Positions 17,002 through 26,424 of a DNA stretch of 64,000 nt are shown here, piece after piece. A program made the translations under genes and the position numbers. The notes under the pieces are model-generated. The model had not been told where the DNA came from and made no database searches. It saw only the letters and a program-made list of their open reading frames with translations. The number at the start of each line of letters is the position of its first letter. Position 1 is the first letter of the stretch. The DNA lies in contig NZ_JADYUF010000006.1 in NCBI RefSeq assembly GCF_021531655.1, positions 1 to 64,000 on the forward strand. The letters run 5' to 3'. The stretch comes from Leyella stercorea. GTDB taxonomy: Bacteria; Bacteroidota; Bacteroidia; Bacteroidales; Bacteroidaceae.

Positions 17002-17067
17002 GGATAAAGGGCAGTTCGTCAGCTAAACTTATGGTTTCGTCAGCAAACCTGCCCACTTCGTTTATCC
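17002..17067. repeat. Interrupted inverted repeat between PP2C and the Pro-rich gene
   Basis: GGATAAA (17002-17008) pairs with TTTATCC (17061-17067), and GGGCAG (17009-17014) with CTGCCC (17049-17054). Within the loop TTCGTCAGC is repeated directly. It could form a terminator-like hairpin, but no T-run follows; it lies just upstream of a promoter. Confidence 0.55.
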
Positions 17068-17079
17068 GACCCGAAAACG

Positions 17080-17111
17080 TTTGGCGACATCAAAAAATAA
17101 AACTAACTTTG
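17080..17111 (+). promoter_or_regulatory. Bacteroidetes-type promoter for the second half of the signalling locus
   Basis: TTTG at 17080-17083, a 20-base spacer and TAACTTTG at 17104-17111 match the Bacteroidetes promoter consensus. It would drive the proline-rich gene at 17154 and the genes after it. Confidence 0.8.
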
Positions 17112-17153
17112 CAATCGTAAACATAATATTAACCATCAAAAAACATAACGATT

Positions 17154-18008
17154 ATGAGTACACAACCTATCGAGGATAATAAGAAAGGTAAGAAGGAAGG
17201 CTTGAAGACTGCTGCTACTATGGCAGGTGCTGCCGTTGCAGGTGCCGGAACCGCATTTGCTGCAGGCGTAGTAATCAATGGCGATGCTGATGATGACGCT
17301 CCTATTGTTGAACCTACTGTAGTGAAGCCTGACGAAGTAAAGCCCGAAGACGAACAGAAGGAACCCGAAAAGACAGCAGAGCCTGCTGCCGAAACTCAGA
17401 ATGAGGACAATACAACCCAGCAGAACGAGCAGCACGGACCTCAGGCTGGTGGACATGAGGAGCCTATAGAGCCTACTCCGGTAGAGCCGGAACCTGTTAA
17501 TCCAGAGCCAGCACCCGTCAATCCGGAACCTACACCAAATCCCGACCCTAACCCAATAGAACCCGATCCGATAGAGCCGGACCCAATTGCTCCGGGCGAG
17601 ATTGATATCGACGGACTACCTGATGTTGCCCCTGACGTCGTAGCCAACAATATTCTGACGGGCGAATATGTTGATCCAAGCGACATCGAAGCCCAGAATC
17701 TTGCCATTACAAATGTCGGAACGATTGAGACCGTAGACGGTCAGGTGCTCAATGCAGCCCAGTTTACCGGTGAGAACGGCGAACAGCTGTATATGATTGA
17801 CGTGGACGGCAACAACCAGTATAACCTCGTTGCCGACGCTTCAGGCAATATCGTAGGCGAGATACCGGGTACTCTCACCGTCAGCGACAGCGAGAGTCTG
17901 CTGGCAGAGAACTCTGGCGAGGGTGGATATATGGCACATGGCGATACCGACAATACGCCCGACGATGGCGACATGAACGATATCGACCAGGACATCCTGA
18001 CCACCTAA
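17154..18008 (+). CDS. Acidic proline-rich protein of unknown function
   Basis: A 284-residue, strongly acidic protein. A small-residue hydrophobic stretch at about 20-41 (AATMAGAAVAGAGTAFAAG) could be a membrane or glycine-zipper segment. Residues about 55-160 are Glu/Pro-rich, including repeated PEP/PxP units (EPTPVEPEPVNPEP). The C-terminal 120 residues form an unrecognised domain (NILTGEYVDPSDIEAQNLAI ... YMIDVDGNNQYNLVADASG). The composition suggests a membrane-tethered extended stalk. It has its own promoter and heads a downstream group with a Sel1 protein. Function unknown. Confidence 0.65.
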   Translation: MSTQPIEDNKKGKKEGLKTAATMAGAAVAGAGTAFAAGVVINGDADDDAPIVEPTVVKPDEVKPEDEQKEPEKTAEPAAETQNEDNTTQQNEQHGPQAGGHEEPIEPTPVEPEPVNPEPAPVNPEPTPNPDPNPIEPDPIEPDPIAPGEIDIDGLPDVAPDVVANNILTGEYVDPSDIEAQNLAITNVGTIETVDGQVLNAAQFTGENGEQLYMIDVDGNNQYNLVADASGNIVGEIPGTLTVSDSESLLAENSGEGGYMAHGDTDNTPDDGDMNDIDQDILTT

Positions 18009-18041
18009 ACCGTCAACATTCATCACAACCAACTAAACAGT

Positions 18042-19643
18042 ATGAAAAAGTTAATGACACTGGCGCTGCTCATGGCATGCTCGACAGCCATGATGGCGCA
18101 AAAGACTAAGCTGACAAAGCCGACCAAACCAGCCACTCAGGTGGCTGCGGCTGTTGCCGACACGCTCGATATAAAGAAGCTTGCGGCGGCTGCTTCGGCT
18201 GGCAAGGCCGATGCGCAGAACCTGCTTGGCGTGTGCTACTACACGGGTCGTAAGGTGAAGAAGGACTATACTGCCGCCCTTAAGTGGTGGAGTCTGGCTG
18301 CCAAGCAGAACCATTCGGAGGCTGTAGCCAATATGGCGCTGTGCTATCAGTATGGCAATGGTATAAAGCAGGACTCGCTCATGTCGGTGAAACTGTACAA
18401 GCAGTCGGTCAAGATGGGCAATGTGGCTCTTGTTAAGAATCGTGAGAAGGCTTTCATCAAGAAGCCAAATGTATACGACGCTTGTCTGCTTGCCGACATC
18501 TATTCATATGGTGTGGGTAGCATCAAGAAGGATGCAGCCAAGTCGATAGCCTACTATGTGAAGGCTTCGGATGCCGGTTCGCTCGATGCTACGCTCGGAG
18601 CGGCACGCATGTATGAGTCGGCTGAGAAATATCCCGAGGCAATGAAGCGTTGGACTATGGCTTCGCCGAAGAGCGACTTCGCCTCGTACAAGTGTGGCGA
18701 GTATCTGTGCAAGGGACTTGGCACGGCTGTAGACAAGACCAAGGCTGCCGCCCTGCTCAAGAAGGCAGCCAACGCCAATATTCCAAATGCCCAGCTTCTG
18801 CTCGGCGACCTATATTATAAAGGTGACGGCGTAGACCGCAATGTAGCTGAGGCTGTCAAGTTGTACAAGGCAGTAGCATTGAATGGCAATCCTGCAGCGA
18901 TGTGGAATCTCGGCGTGATATACTGCAACGGCACCGAGGTCAAGGCCGACTATAATGTCGGACTGACATGGATAGCTCTGGCAGCACGCAAGGGTATGAT
19001 GAACAATGTACAGGGCAAGCTCGACGCTACTTCTGACAACGGTCAGAACGGATGGCACGGTACGCCGCTGTATCACTACATGAACGGCATCAATATGCTT
19101 AACGGCAACAATAAGGACGTTGATGCTGCGCTGAAATGCTTCTCCGCTCTGGAGAAACGCGGCAACAAGCATGTGGCTGTGGCTATTGCTGCCTGCTACA
19201 ACGATGCTGCGTGGAAGAAGGCAAACGGAAAAAAGAAGATTAAGTATCTGGAAGAGGCGGCTGCCGAAGGCGATGCTGCCGGATTGTACGGACTGGCTCT
19301 GTGCTGTGAGAAGGGAACTGATGTGGCTGCCGATAAGGAGCGTGCGCTGAAGCTGTTCAAGCAGTCGGCCGACTGCGGATATGTGCCTGCATTGTGTCAT
19401 CTGGGCAACCTTTATAATGAGGGCAAGGCTGTAAACCGAAATCTTACTACTGCCATCGACTATTATCAGCGTGCCATGTGCGGTGGCTATCTCACACGTG
19501 AGGCTGCCGTAGTGCTTGCCGATGCTTACGAGAAGGGACTCGGCGGACTGCAACGCAATGCCGATATGGCAAAAAAGGTGAAGGCTATGGTGTGGACGTC
19601 CGACCCCGTTACTTATCTGTGTACGTCAGTAATATATCGATAA
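18042..19643 (+). CDS. Secreted Sel1-repeat protein
   Basis: A 533-residue secreted protein with a signal peptide (MKKLMTLALLMACSTAMMAQ). Nearly the whole chain is Sel1 repeats, for example AQNLLGVCYYTGRKVKKDYT, AQLLLGDLYYKGDGVDRNVA and LCHLGNLYNEGKAVNRNLTT. Unlike the six paralogs upstream it lacks the shared N-terminal module, and its base composition is even and GC-richer. The stop codon is one base before the next start, indicating co-translation with the following secreted protein. Probably a periplasmic binding scaffold; partner unknown. Confidence 0.78.
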   Translation: MKKLMTLALLMACSTAMMAQKTKLTKPTKPATQVAAAVADTLDIKKLAAAASAGKADAQNLLGVCYYTGRKVKKDYTAALKWWSLAAKQNHSEAVANMALCYQYGNGIKQDSLMSVKLYKQSVKMGNVALVKNREKAFIKKPNVYDACLLADIYSYGVGSIKKDAAKSIAYYVKASDAGSLDATLGAARMYESAEKYPEAMKRWTMASPKSDFASYKCGEYLCKGLGTAVDKTKAAALLKKAANANIPNAQLLLGDLYYKGDGVDRNVAEAVKLYKAVALNGNPAAMWNLGVIYCNGTEVKADYNVGLTWIALAARKGMMNNVQGKLDATSDNGQNGWHGTPLYHYMNGINMLNGNNKDVDAALKCFSALEKRGNKHVAVAIAACYNDAAWKKANGKKKIKYLEEAAAEGDAAGLYGLALCCEKGTDVAADKERALKLFKQSADCGYVPALCHLGNLYNEGKAVNRNLTTAIDYYQRAMCGGYLTREAAVVLADAYEKGLGGLQRNADMAKKVKAMVWTSDPVTYLCTSVIYR

Positions 19644-19644
19644 A

Positions 19645-20733
19645 ATGAGAAAATTGTTTTTGTCACTGGCTTTTCTTGCCGTCGTAGCGGTGCCAATGAG
19701 TGCTGCTACCGATGGCGGATACAGCTCCGACCATATTCGTGCAGCAGCCCAGCGGCTGAATGTGTCGGCTGATTCGCTTGCCGTAGGCGACACCCGTATG
19801 AAGGTGAAGGGCAGCACCATATTGGTGCGCAAGATTGACAATGGGGATATTGACTTCATCGGTATTCCGCTGTTCAATCCTGCCATGCGTCGCGATCAGC
19901 CTCTGCCCATATACGACTTCCTGGAGTATGCTTGTCTCGACCGCAAGTTCGGCATATCTTCCAATCGTCTGCTTTATAAGGATGTGACGTTTGTCAAGGG
20001 CGACTGGAACGTGCTGTTGCAGCTTGGCGACTCTGCCGACTGTTCGGTGCGGAGTGTCAACGACCGTATATACGAGGTGCAATGGAGCCGTGGCGGTAAG
20101 GTGATGGCTGATGTCAAGGTGCCTATAAGGTACGATGTGCTGTCGCTTTCGTCGCGTGGCGAGATGGAACGCCGATTCCTCAGCGGACTGAAGAGCTTTG
20201 CTGACAAGCGTGTTGCTGCCGATGTTCTGCCTAAAGATACTGCGGGACTGGAGGAAGTTGCCGACAATGGCAAGCGGTTGTATATGCGCAAGGGTGGCAT
20301 TTATGCCGACAGTCGCATCTCCAATTCCACCTATTATATATATACAGGTTCGAATGCGTTGCAACCGGTGTTCAGTCGGCTGTTTCCCGTACAGAGTATC
20401 GGCAACCTGATTGTGCTGCCTGCGTGGGAAGGCGTAGCCGATGTTCCTATGAAGATACGCTTCGTATGTGCCAATCGCAAGGTGGAGGAGCTGACCACTA
20501 CGGTGCGCCAGCTTGTAGGCTACGCCGTTAGCAAGGGTTGCAAACCTTATTATGGTGTTGAGTCAAACAAGGACGGCCGTCTTGTAGTGTCGCTCTTTCT
20601 GTATGATGCAAAGTCGGGCTACGACCATGTGTTGAATGTTGAGTGCAAAACGGCAGACATAGCTACCGACAAGCTGGTGCTTACGGGTCGTGGCTATCTG
20701 TATTCGCCAACCACAAATGTCAAGAGAAGATGA
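19645..20733 (+). CDS. Secreted protein of unknown function
   Basis: A 362-residue protein with a signal peptide (MRKLFLSLAFLAVVAVPMSA). No family is recognised. The remainder reads as mixed alpha/beta with no internal repeats. It is tightly coupled in the operon: 1 base after the Sel1 gene, and its stop overlaps the next start (ATGA at 20730-20733). It is probably an envelope component acting with its two neighbours. Confidence 0.65.
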   Translation: MRKLFLSLAFLAVVAVPMSAATDGGYSSDHIRAAAQRLNVSADSLAVGDTRMKVKGSTILVRKIDNGDIDFIGIPLFNPAMRRDQPLPIYDFLEYACLDRKFGISSNRLLYKDVTFVKGDWNVLLQLGDSADCSVRSVNDRIYEVQWSRGGKVMADVKVPIRYDVLSLSSRGEMERRFLSGLKSFADKRVAADVLPKDTAGLEEVADNGKRLYMRKGGIYADSRISNSTYYIYTGSNALQPVFSRLFPVQSIGNLIVLPAWEGVADVPMKIRFVCANRKVEELTTTVRQLVGYAVSKGCKPYYGVESNKDGRLVVSLFLYDAKSGYDHVLNVECKTADIATDKLVLTGRGYLYSPTTNVKRR

Positions 20734-21461
20734 AGTGTAAGTGTCGATTTTTGATGACTTTGGTGCTCTGCCTGGCTGGTATTGTGGGGCTAAGGGCACA
20801 GTCGGGAGCCGATCGTATGAACGAGATAAAGCTCTCGGGCAAGTACTATACGGCTGAGGCTACCGATCACGACCAGGACAAGGCGTTTGTGTCGGCTTTC
20901 AGTATGCTGCTCGGCAGCATAAATATGGCGTTGATGGAGGAGGAACAGCCTACTATAACATCGCTTCAACTCGAAAGTCATGTCAAGAGTATTGACATTC
21001 AGCGTGGTGCCGACGTTATGGTGTTTGTGTATGTGGAGAAGTCGCGACTGGCTCTGATGCAGACCAATGGTGGTGGCAATGCTGCTCAGCCGTCGGCTCC
21101 TAAGGTGCAGAATCATAGTGAGTCGCAGCCTACCAAGGTGCAGACTGAGGTGCGACCTGCTGCTCCGGGTGTTACGCCCGAAGTGATTAGCAGGCTCGTT
21201 GGTGTGGAAACATTCATGTCGGCACGCTGGATTCTGGACAATGCGCGCAACATGGGCGAGGTGAGCGACTATGGTTCGCCACGCACAATGGGCAATGTCG
21301 AAGGCTGCTACATACTCGCTGTCAATGAGGACAAAGACGTTGTGGGTGTTCTTTCGCCAAAGACCGACGGCAAGCGTACCGACTTGCGCACCGGCGCTGT
21401 GGCTGATATGTCGCGCTTCAAGGGGTGTGCAGCCGTGTGTGTCAGACTGAATAGTAAATAG
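20730..21461 (+). CDS. Secreted protein with LPP20-like N-terminal domain
   Basis: A 243-residue protein. The start is ATG 20730, overlapping the previous stop; this gives a signal peptide (FLMTLVLCLAGIVGLRAQ). The first 90 mature residues (YYTAEATDHDQDKAFVSAF ... VKSIDIQRGADVMVFVYVEK) loosely resemble LPP20/FlgT-type secreted domains. A Pro/Gln-rich linker separates a C-terminal part (ETFMSARWILDNARNMGEVS ...) that I do not recognise. Likely an envelope protein co-expressed with the genes on either side. Confidence 0.6.
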   Translation: MKCKCRFLMTLVLCLAGIVGLRAQSGADRMNEIKLSGKYYTAEATDHDQDKAFVSAFSMLLGSINMALMEEEQPTITSLQLESHVKSIDIQRGADVMVFVYVEKSRLALMQTNGGGNAAQPSAPKVQNHSESQPTKVQTEVRPAAPGVTPEVISRLVGVETFMSARWILDNARNMGEVSDYGSPRTMGNVEGCYILAVNEDKDVVGVLSPKTDGKRTDLRTGAVADMSRFKGCAAVCVRLNSK

Positions 21462-21483
21462 TGAACATATCGAACTAATATTA

Positions 21484-22470
21484 ATGAAACGATTATCTAC
21501 AATAGTATTAATGTCGCTTGTGGGTGTGGCGTTGCTGCATGCACAGGTGACTTTCCGCTTTAGCGGTGGCATTTCCAACGAACAGCTGAAGCAAAACGTA
21601 GAGCGCAATGTGTCGGCTCTGCTTTCTGAAATCAATAATGCTGAGTCGGCTGGACGCAGTCTTGACTTCTCGGGCATTAGAATTACTGAGACTGCACGTG
21701 GCGGACTGAGCAGTTTGTGGGCCAATCTGCGCTTCCGCTGCGAGTGGAAGACCAATGTGCAGAACTGTCTGCGTGATGTGCAGGAGTTTGAGATACGCCA
21801 GATTCCGGTAGAGATGAAGCCGCTTGACAATACGTATAAGGGCGAAATACATAAGGAACTGACCGTAAGCTTCAATCGCAACGGCATGATTACGGGTGTG
21901 CGCACGGCTATGGACAACAACTCTTATATGAGTCTGATGGCTGGCGGAATGTCGGTCAAGGATGTGCGTATGCGTCGCGAGATACTCAAGTTTGTTGAGG
22001 ATTTCCGCAGCTATTACGACGAGAAGAATCTTAGTGCTATCGATGAGATTTTCAGCGACAACGCTCTCATCATCACCGGACGCGTGTTGCGGAAAGACCT
22101 TACGTCGCAATCTAATTCCGACATTCGTATTCCGGGCAAGAACATAATATTCAACAAGCAGACCAAGACGCAGTATATAAACAATCTGCGCAATGTGTTC
22201 AGGGTGAACAGATATATCAAGGTCGACTTCTCCGACATCGAACTGATCCGTCATTCGTCGCGAGAGAATATCTATGGAGTACGTTTGCGCCAGCGCTGGA
22301 ACAGCCAACGCTACAATGGTGGTACCTATATGGACGACGGATATGTGTTCCTGCTATGGGATTTCAATGACGAGGAGCATCCGAAGATTCACGTGCGCAG
22401 CTGGTCGCCGGTTTCGGGTGAGGTGTCGTCAGACAACTTGTTGTCTCCCGATGATTTCTCGGGATTGTAA
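21484..22470 (+). CDS. Secreted protein with NTF2-like domain
   Basis: A 328-residue protein with a signal peptide ending at LLHAQ. The N-terminal half (SGGISNEQLKQNVERNVSALLSEIN) is unrecognised. The second half has the look of an NTF2/SnoaL-like cone fold: ILKFVEDFRSYYDEKNLSAIDEIFSDNALII, later GVRLRQRW and YMDDGYVFLLWDF. It lacks obvious catalytic residues. It closes the tightly spaced group 17154-22470. Identification of the fold is by pattern only. Confidence 0.6.
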   Translation: MKRLSTIVLMSLVGVALLHAQVTFRFSGGISNEQLKQNVERNVSALLSEINNAESAGRSLDFSGIRITETARGGLSSLWANLRFRCEWKTNVQNCLRDVQEFEIRQIPVEMKPLDNTYKGEIHKELTVSFNRNGMITGVRTAMDNNSYMSLMAGGMSVKDVRMRREILKFVEDFRSYYDEKNLSAIDEIFSDNALIITGRVLRKDLTSQSNSDIRIPGKNIIFNKQTKTQYINNLRNVFRVNRYIKVDFSDIELIRHSSRENIYGVRLRQRWNSQRYNGGTYMDDGYVFLLWDFNDEEHPKIHVRSWSPVSGEVSSDNLLSPDDFSGL

Positions 22471-22516
22471 TAATGTGTGTGCTCTGATTTACAGATTGAT
22501 ATAGCTTTTAATCTCC

Positions 22517-25120
22517 ATGAAGCATAATAGAAACGTCGCTGTTCTCGTTGCCTTGCTCTGTACTGTTGCCGTTTGGGCTGTACCGGCAAAGCGCTGTAAG
22601 ACACAGGTGCGCCAACCCGATGGCAGTATGGTTACTGTCATGGTGCGTGGCGACGAGAACTTCCACTTTATGTCTACCGAAGACGGTATGCCGATAGCCA
22701 TGAACGCAGACAAGGCTTATTGTTATGCGTACATGGCTGATGACGGTGTGCTGCGTGCTTCGGCACAGGTGGCGCATGACGCAGAGCGACGTTCGCTGAA
22801 GGAGAAGGCTTTTCTTGCAGGACATAAGACTGAGGTGGAGCGCATTGTCGGCTTTGCTTCCAAGCTTGCGGCAAAGCGCAACAAGGCTCGTCTGCAACGC
22901 TTTGCCAAGCGACAGAATGTAATGGCTGCTGCTGAACCTGCGCTTACACGTATGGCTGGTGCAACGGGTGGCGACGGCATTGGCATCATAGGTAAGCGAA
23001 AGGGTCTGGTCATTCTTGTTGATTTTCAAGACGTGAAGATGCAGTCGGCTCATGACAATGCCGAATGGAACGACTTCTTCAATAAGTCGGGCTATAACAC
23101 GCTCGGCAACTCTGGTTCGGTGCATGACTATTTTTATAGTCAGAGCTATGGACAGTTCGACTTGTCGTTTGACGTTGTCGGACCGGTGACTGTATCGAAG
23201 AATATGGCTGATTATGGTGGCAATGACGCTAGGGGCAATGATAAGGATCCTGGTGGTATGGTGTACGAGGCTTGTCGGCTTGTAGCCGATAAGGTCAACT
23301 TTGCCGATTATGATTGGGATGGCGACGGCGAGGTCGATCAGGTGTTCGTTATATACGCTGGTTATGGCGAAGCTTCACGTCCGGCATTGATCCCTAATAC
23401 CATTTGGCCGCATGAGTGGACTCTGAAGGCTGCCGGCTATAGCCTCACTCTCAATAAGGTGAAGATAAATACCTATGGATGTACTGCCGAACTGAACGAC
23501 TATGGCAGTAATAATATGGCTGGTATAGGTACGGCTTGCCATGAGTTCAGCCATTGTCTGGGTTTGCCCGATATATACGACACGTCTGGTGGCGATTGTT
23601 TTGGCATGGACTTGTGGGATGTCATGGACTATGGTTCGTATGCTGGCAATGGCTATTGTCCCGTTGGCTATAACACATACCAGCGTTGGGTGAGCGGATG
23701 GATGCAACCAGAGGTGCTGGACAAGCCTACTGATGTGTACGACTTGCCTGCTTTGAGCGAGTCGCCTAAATCGTATGTGGTGTATAACGACAATAAGCCA
23801 CGTGAATATTACATCTTTGAGAATCGTCAACAACGCGGGTTTGACAAGCAGTTGCCTTCGCATGGTTTGCTTGTCATCCATGTTGATTATTATAGTTCGA
23901 TTTGGGAATACAATGAGGTGAATACGGATGTGTCGCATCCGCGCTTCGGCATAGTGGCAGCTGACAACGATAGAAGCCGCAAATCGCTTAAAGGCGACAC
24001 CTATCCGGGTATGTCGGGCAATACTCAGTTGACTGACACCTCGTCGCCTGCGGCTACTTTGTTCAATAATAACAGTTCGGGAACAAAGTTGCTTGGCAAG
24101 CCGGTGACTGAAATCAAGGAGAGTTCAGATGGATTGATTTCGTTCCTGTTTATGGGTGGTGCTCCTTCGGTGGCTACAAAGTTGCATTCTGAACAGACTG
24201 GTTCTGATTCATTCCATGCTACGTGGAATGAAGTGGAGTTTGCCGATTACTATAATGTTCAATTAGAGAAGGTTGGCAAGGTTTCACCCGAAGATAAATT
24301 GCTCTTGGCTGAAGACTTCACTGGTTGGGGAAGTGGAAACAAGAGTGACGGAACTACGGATTTGTCGTCACGACTTGATGCCCATACGAGTAATGAAGGG
24401 TGGACTGGCGATAATGTATTTAAGGGTGTGGGATGTCTTAAACTTGGAACTTCGACTCCTCAAAATAGCTTCCTCATATCGCCACATATCAAGAACTGTA
24501 AGTATGGAAAGGTCACGATAAGTTTTGTTTCAGCCGCTTATAAGGATGATAAGCCGAACATCATGTTGTCGCTTATTGATTATGAAGGAAATGTTATTGA
24601 TAGAACAAATATTGTAGCTGATGGGAAACGGCAGCTGATAGTATTTGACAATCAGTATTGCAAGCCTTTCAACCTTTATGTTGCGCCTACTGCACGATGC
24701 TATATATATTCAATTGGTATATATGATGGCGCTTTCTCGGAGAGCGACTTTGCAGCAACGCGTGCCGCGGGCGATGTGCTATATATATATAATGTGTATG
24801 ACACAGAATATGAATTCACTTCGCTACAGCCCAATGTGGTGTATCGATGGCGTGTTCAGGCTGTAAAGCGAGGAGTGGAAAAGCCCTGGAGCGATTGGCG
24901 CAATGTGGAACTGAATGACGCAACTAATGGAATAAGCGATGTTTATGACAGTCATGATGCTATTGAACCGTTGGCTATGGTGTCTGTCTATTCCATTAGC
25001 GGAGTTATGCTCGGACGTATGCCTTATGCCTCGTTTGTGAATAACAAGGCATATGTGGGCGTGTATATAGTGAAGTACGGGGCAAAGACATTCAAGATAG
25101 CTAAGTGTGGGGTTAGGTAA
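22517..25120 (+). CDS. Secreted M6-family metalloprotease with C-terminal sorting-type domain
   Basis: An 867-residue secreted zinc protease of the M6 (immune inhibitor A-like) family. The zinc motif HEFSH lies in ACHEFSHCLGLPDIYD near residue 340, followed downstream by GMDLWDVMDYGSYAGNGYCP. The N-terminal 130 residues form a propeptide. Fibronectin-like and MAM-like segments follow the catalytic domain, and the last 80 residues (VYSISGVMLGRM ... VGVYIVKYGAKTFKIAK) match the type IX secretion C-terminal sorting pattern. It probably degrades extracellular protein. The region 24190-24900 is more AT-rich than the rest. Its gene ends 17 bases from the convergent M15 gene. Confidence 0.85.
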   Translation: MKHNRNVAVLVALLCTVAVWAVPAKRCKTQVRQPDGSMVTVMVRGDENFHFMSTEDGMPIAMNADKAYCYAYMADDGVLRASAQVAHDAERRSLKEKAFLAGHKTEVERIVGFASKLAAKRNKARLQRFAKRQNVMAAAEPALTRMAGATGGDGIGIIGKRKGLVILVDFQDVKMQSAHDNAEWNDFFNKSGYNTLGNSGSVHDYFYSQSYGQFDLSFDVVGPVTVSKNMADYGGNDARGNDKDPGGMVYEACRLVADKVNFADYDWDGDGEVDQVFVIYAGYGEASRPALIPNTIWPHEWTLKAAGYSLTLNKVKINTYGCTAELNDYGSNNMAGIGTACHEFSHCLGLPDIYDTSGGDCFGMDLWDVMDYGSYAGNGYCPVGYNTYQRWVSGWMQPEVLDKPTDVYDLPALSESPKSYVVYNDNKPREYYIFENRQQRGFDKQLPSHGLLVIHVDYYSSIWEYNEVNTDVSHPRFGIVAADNDRSRKSLKGDTYPGMSGNTQLTDTSSPAATLFNNNSSGTKLLGKPVTEIKESSDGLISFLFMGGAPSVATKLHSEQTGSDSFHATWNEVEFADYYNVQLEKVGKVSPEDKLLLAEDFTGWGSGNKSDGTTDLSSRLDAHTSNEGWTGDNVFKGVGCLKLGTSTPQNSFLISPHIKNCKYGKVTISFVSAAYKDDKPNIMLSLIDYEGNVIDRTNIVADGKRQLIVFDNQYCKPFNLYVAPTARCYIYSIGIYDGAFSESDFAATRAAGDVLYIYNVYDTEYEFTSLQPNVVYRWRVQAVKRGVEKPWSDWRNVELNDATNGISDVYDSHDAIEPLAMVSVYSISGVMLGRMPYASFVNNKAYVGVYIVKYGAKTFKIAKCGVR

Positions 25121-25137
25121 GAATATATAGACAGCTG

Positions 25138-25902
25138 TCATTTCTCGAAGTGCTGGTAGTCTTTCAGCGAACGCCAGCTGCCTCCCCATGTAAATCCGTG
25201 CTGCGTAAACAGGCGGTAGGCAAGGTCGTTGCGGTCAATCTTGTATTCGAATTGTTTGCTTCGGTTGGCATATTGGCGTCCTTTCTCGGGGTTGACAATT
25301 GTCTTTCCGTTGGGGCGGTGCTTTACGTAGGGGTTGTAAAGTGGATTTATGTCTACTGCTTTGCCCATACTGTGCTTTGACAGTTTCTTTGAGCCGGCTA
25401 CAGCTCTGTAGTTGAAGCACGATGTGTTGTTGTTGTTCATTGATGTCACGTCGTCGGCGCCGAAGTCGTCAATAAGCTGCATACGCTCAATAGGGTAGTG
25501 AGCGTCATACAATTTGCGGAATATCTCAATCAGATCGTTGGCTATGTCCTTATGGCAAATCATCTCGCCAGTCATTATCCGTCCGTCAACTGTGTAGTGC
25601 AACAGCTGCAGATAGCGCAGCTCGGTGCGAGGCAGTGTGCAGTTGGTTTTGTACGACTTTCCGTATATGCGTGCAAATATTGGGTTGTCTATATTTCTCT
25701 TGCAGAAATAATGTTCAAGTCCGTTTTTCTTGATTTCTGCCATGCTGACAATTCTTCCGGCTTGCCATTGTTTTGTTGTTGCAGTGACTAATGTAATGTC
25801 AGCACCCTTATTCTCACTATTTGTACCGATAGCGTATGTTGTGGTACTTGTTATATTGGCTAATGTTATGCCGATGATTGATAGAATTGTCTTGGTGTTC
25901 AT
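25138..25902 (-). CDS. M15-family peptidoglycan peptidase
   Basis: A 254-residue exported protein with an N-terminal hydrophobic signal. The zinc-peptidase M15 pattern is clear: SKHSMGKAVDINPLYNPY (His and Asp ligands) and the terminal HGFTWGGSWRSLKDYQHFEK (general base and third ligand region). The family includes D-Ala-D-Ala carboxypeptidases and L-Ala-D-Glu endopeptidases; the M15C endopeptidase type is the closer fit. It should act on periplasmic peptidoglycan. It stands alone on the minus strand. Confidence 0.82.
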   Translation of the reverse strand: MNTKTILSIIGITLANITSTTTYAIGTNSENKGADITLVTATTKQWQAGRIVSMAEIKKNGLEHYFCKRNIDNPIFARIYGKSYKTNCTLPRTELRYLQLLHYTVDGRIMTGEMICHKDIANDLIEIFRKLYDAHYPIERMQLIDDFGADDVTSMNNNNTSCFNYRAVAGSKKLSKHSMGKAVDINPLYNPYVKHRPNGKTIVNPEKGRQYANRSKQFEYKIDRNDLAYRLFTQHGFTWGGSWRSLKDYQHFEK

Positions 25903-25933
25903 ACTGATTCAGATGGTTGTAGCGGTAAGGACA

Positions 25934-25964
25934 TAAAAAAACCGCCGACCCTGAGGGTCAGCGG
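25934..25964 (-). terminator. Terminator of the small lipoprotein gene
   Basis: On the minus strand, a 10-bp GC-rich stem (arms at 25955-25964 and 25942-25951, one G.U-type mismatch) with a 3-base loop is followed by a run of seven T. It lies 34 bases after the small lipoprotein stop. Confidence 0.9.
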
Positions 25965-25997
25965 TTAATCTCTCATTTCTTCTGTTCGAGCTAACTA

Positions 25998-26165
25998 TTA
26001 CTCAGCTACAGTTGTATCAGCAGCAACAGCAGTTGTGTCAACAGTTGTGTCAGCTACCTGAACGGTATCGCTGTCAGCGTTAGCAGCAGGAGCTGCAGTC
26101 TTGTTACCACATGATGCGAAAGAGATAGCTGCGATAGCTACGAACATTAAAACCAATTTCTTCAT
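25998..26165 (-). CDS. Small Asp/Thr-rich lipoprotein
   Basis: A 55-residue lipoprotein. The start at 26165 gives MKKLVLMFVAIAAISFASC with lipobox FASC; a longer version adding ten residues is less likely. The mature part is about 36 residues, mostly Ala, Asp, Thr and Val, with imperfect DTTV repeats (VADTTVDTTAVAADTTVAE). It has its own promoter and a very strong terminator, suggesting high expression of an abundant small surface or periplasmic lipoprotein. Function unknown. Confidence 0.7.
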   Translation of the reverse strand: MKKLVLMFVAIAAISFASCGNKTAAPAANADSDTVQVADTTVDTTAVAADTTVAE

Positions 26166-26217
26166 TTTCTTTGCTTTTTTAAATCTGTAAAACAATCATT
26201 TGTTTATTAAAACATTG

Positions 26218-26225
26218 CAAAGGTA
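26218..26225 (-). promoter_or_regulatory. -7 element TACCTTTG of the small lipoprotein gene
   Basis: TACCTTTG on the minus strand at 26225-26218, with a weak GTTG -33 candidate at 26251-26248 (22-nt spacing). Transcription would begin near 26210. Confidence 0.55.
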
Positions 26226-26424
26226 TATATTTTTTTGATACAACGTTCAACTTTTTAGGTTTTTTTTTTGAGAATTTTGTAACCCATTTGGAATGTATTG
26301 AAAATCAACAAGATACAGACTGTAAACGAATGTTAATCTTTTTGACAGGTCTCTCTGATACCACTTTTGACGTCATTTTGTTGTTTTGTGTGCGTACAAA
26401 ACATCATTCATAAAATCTTTTTAC

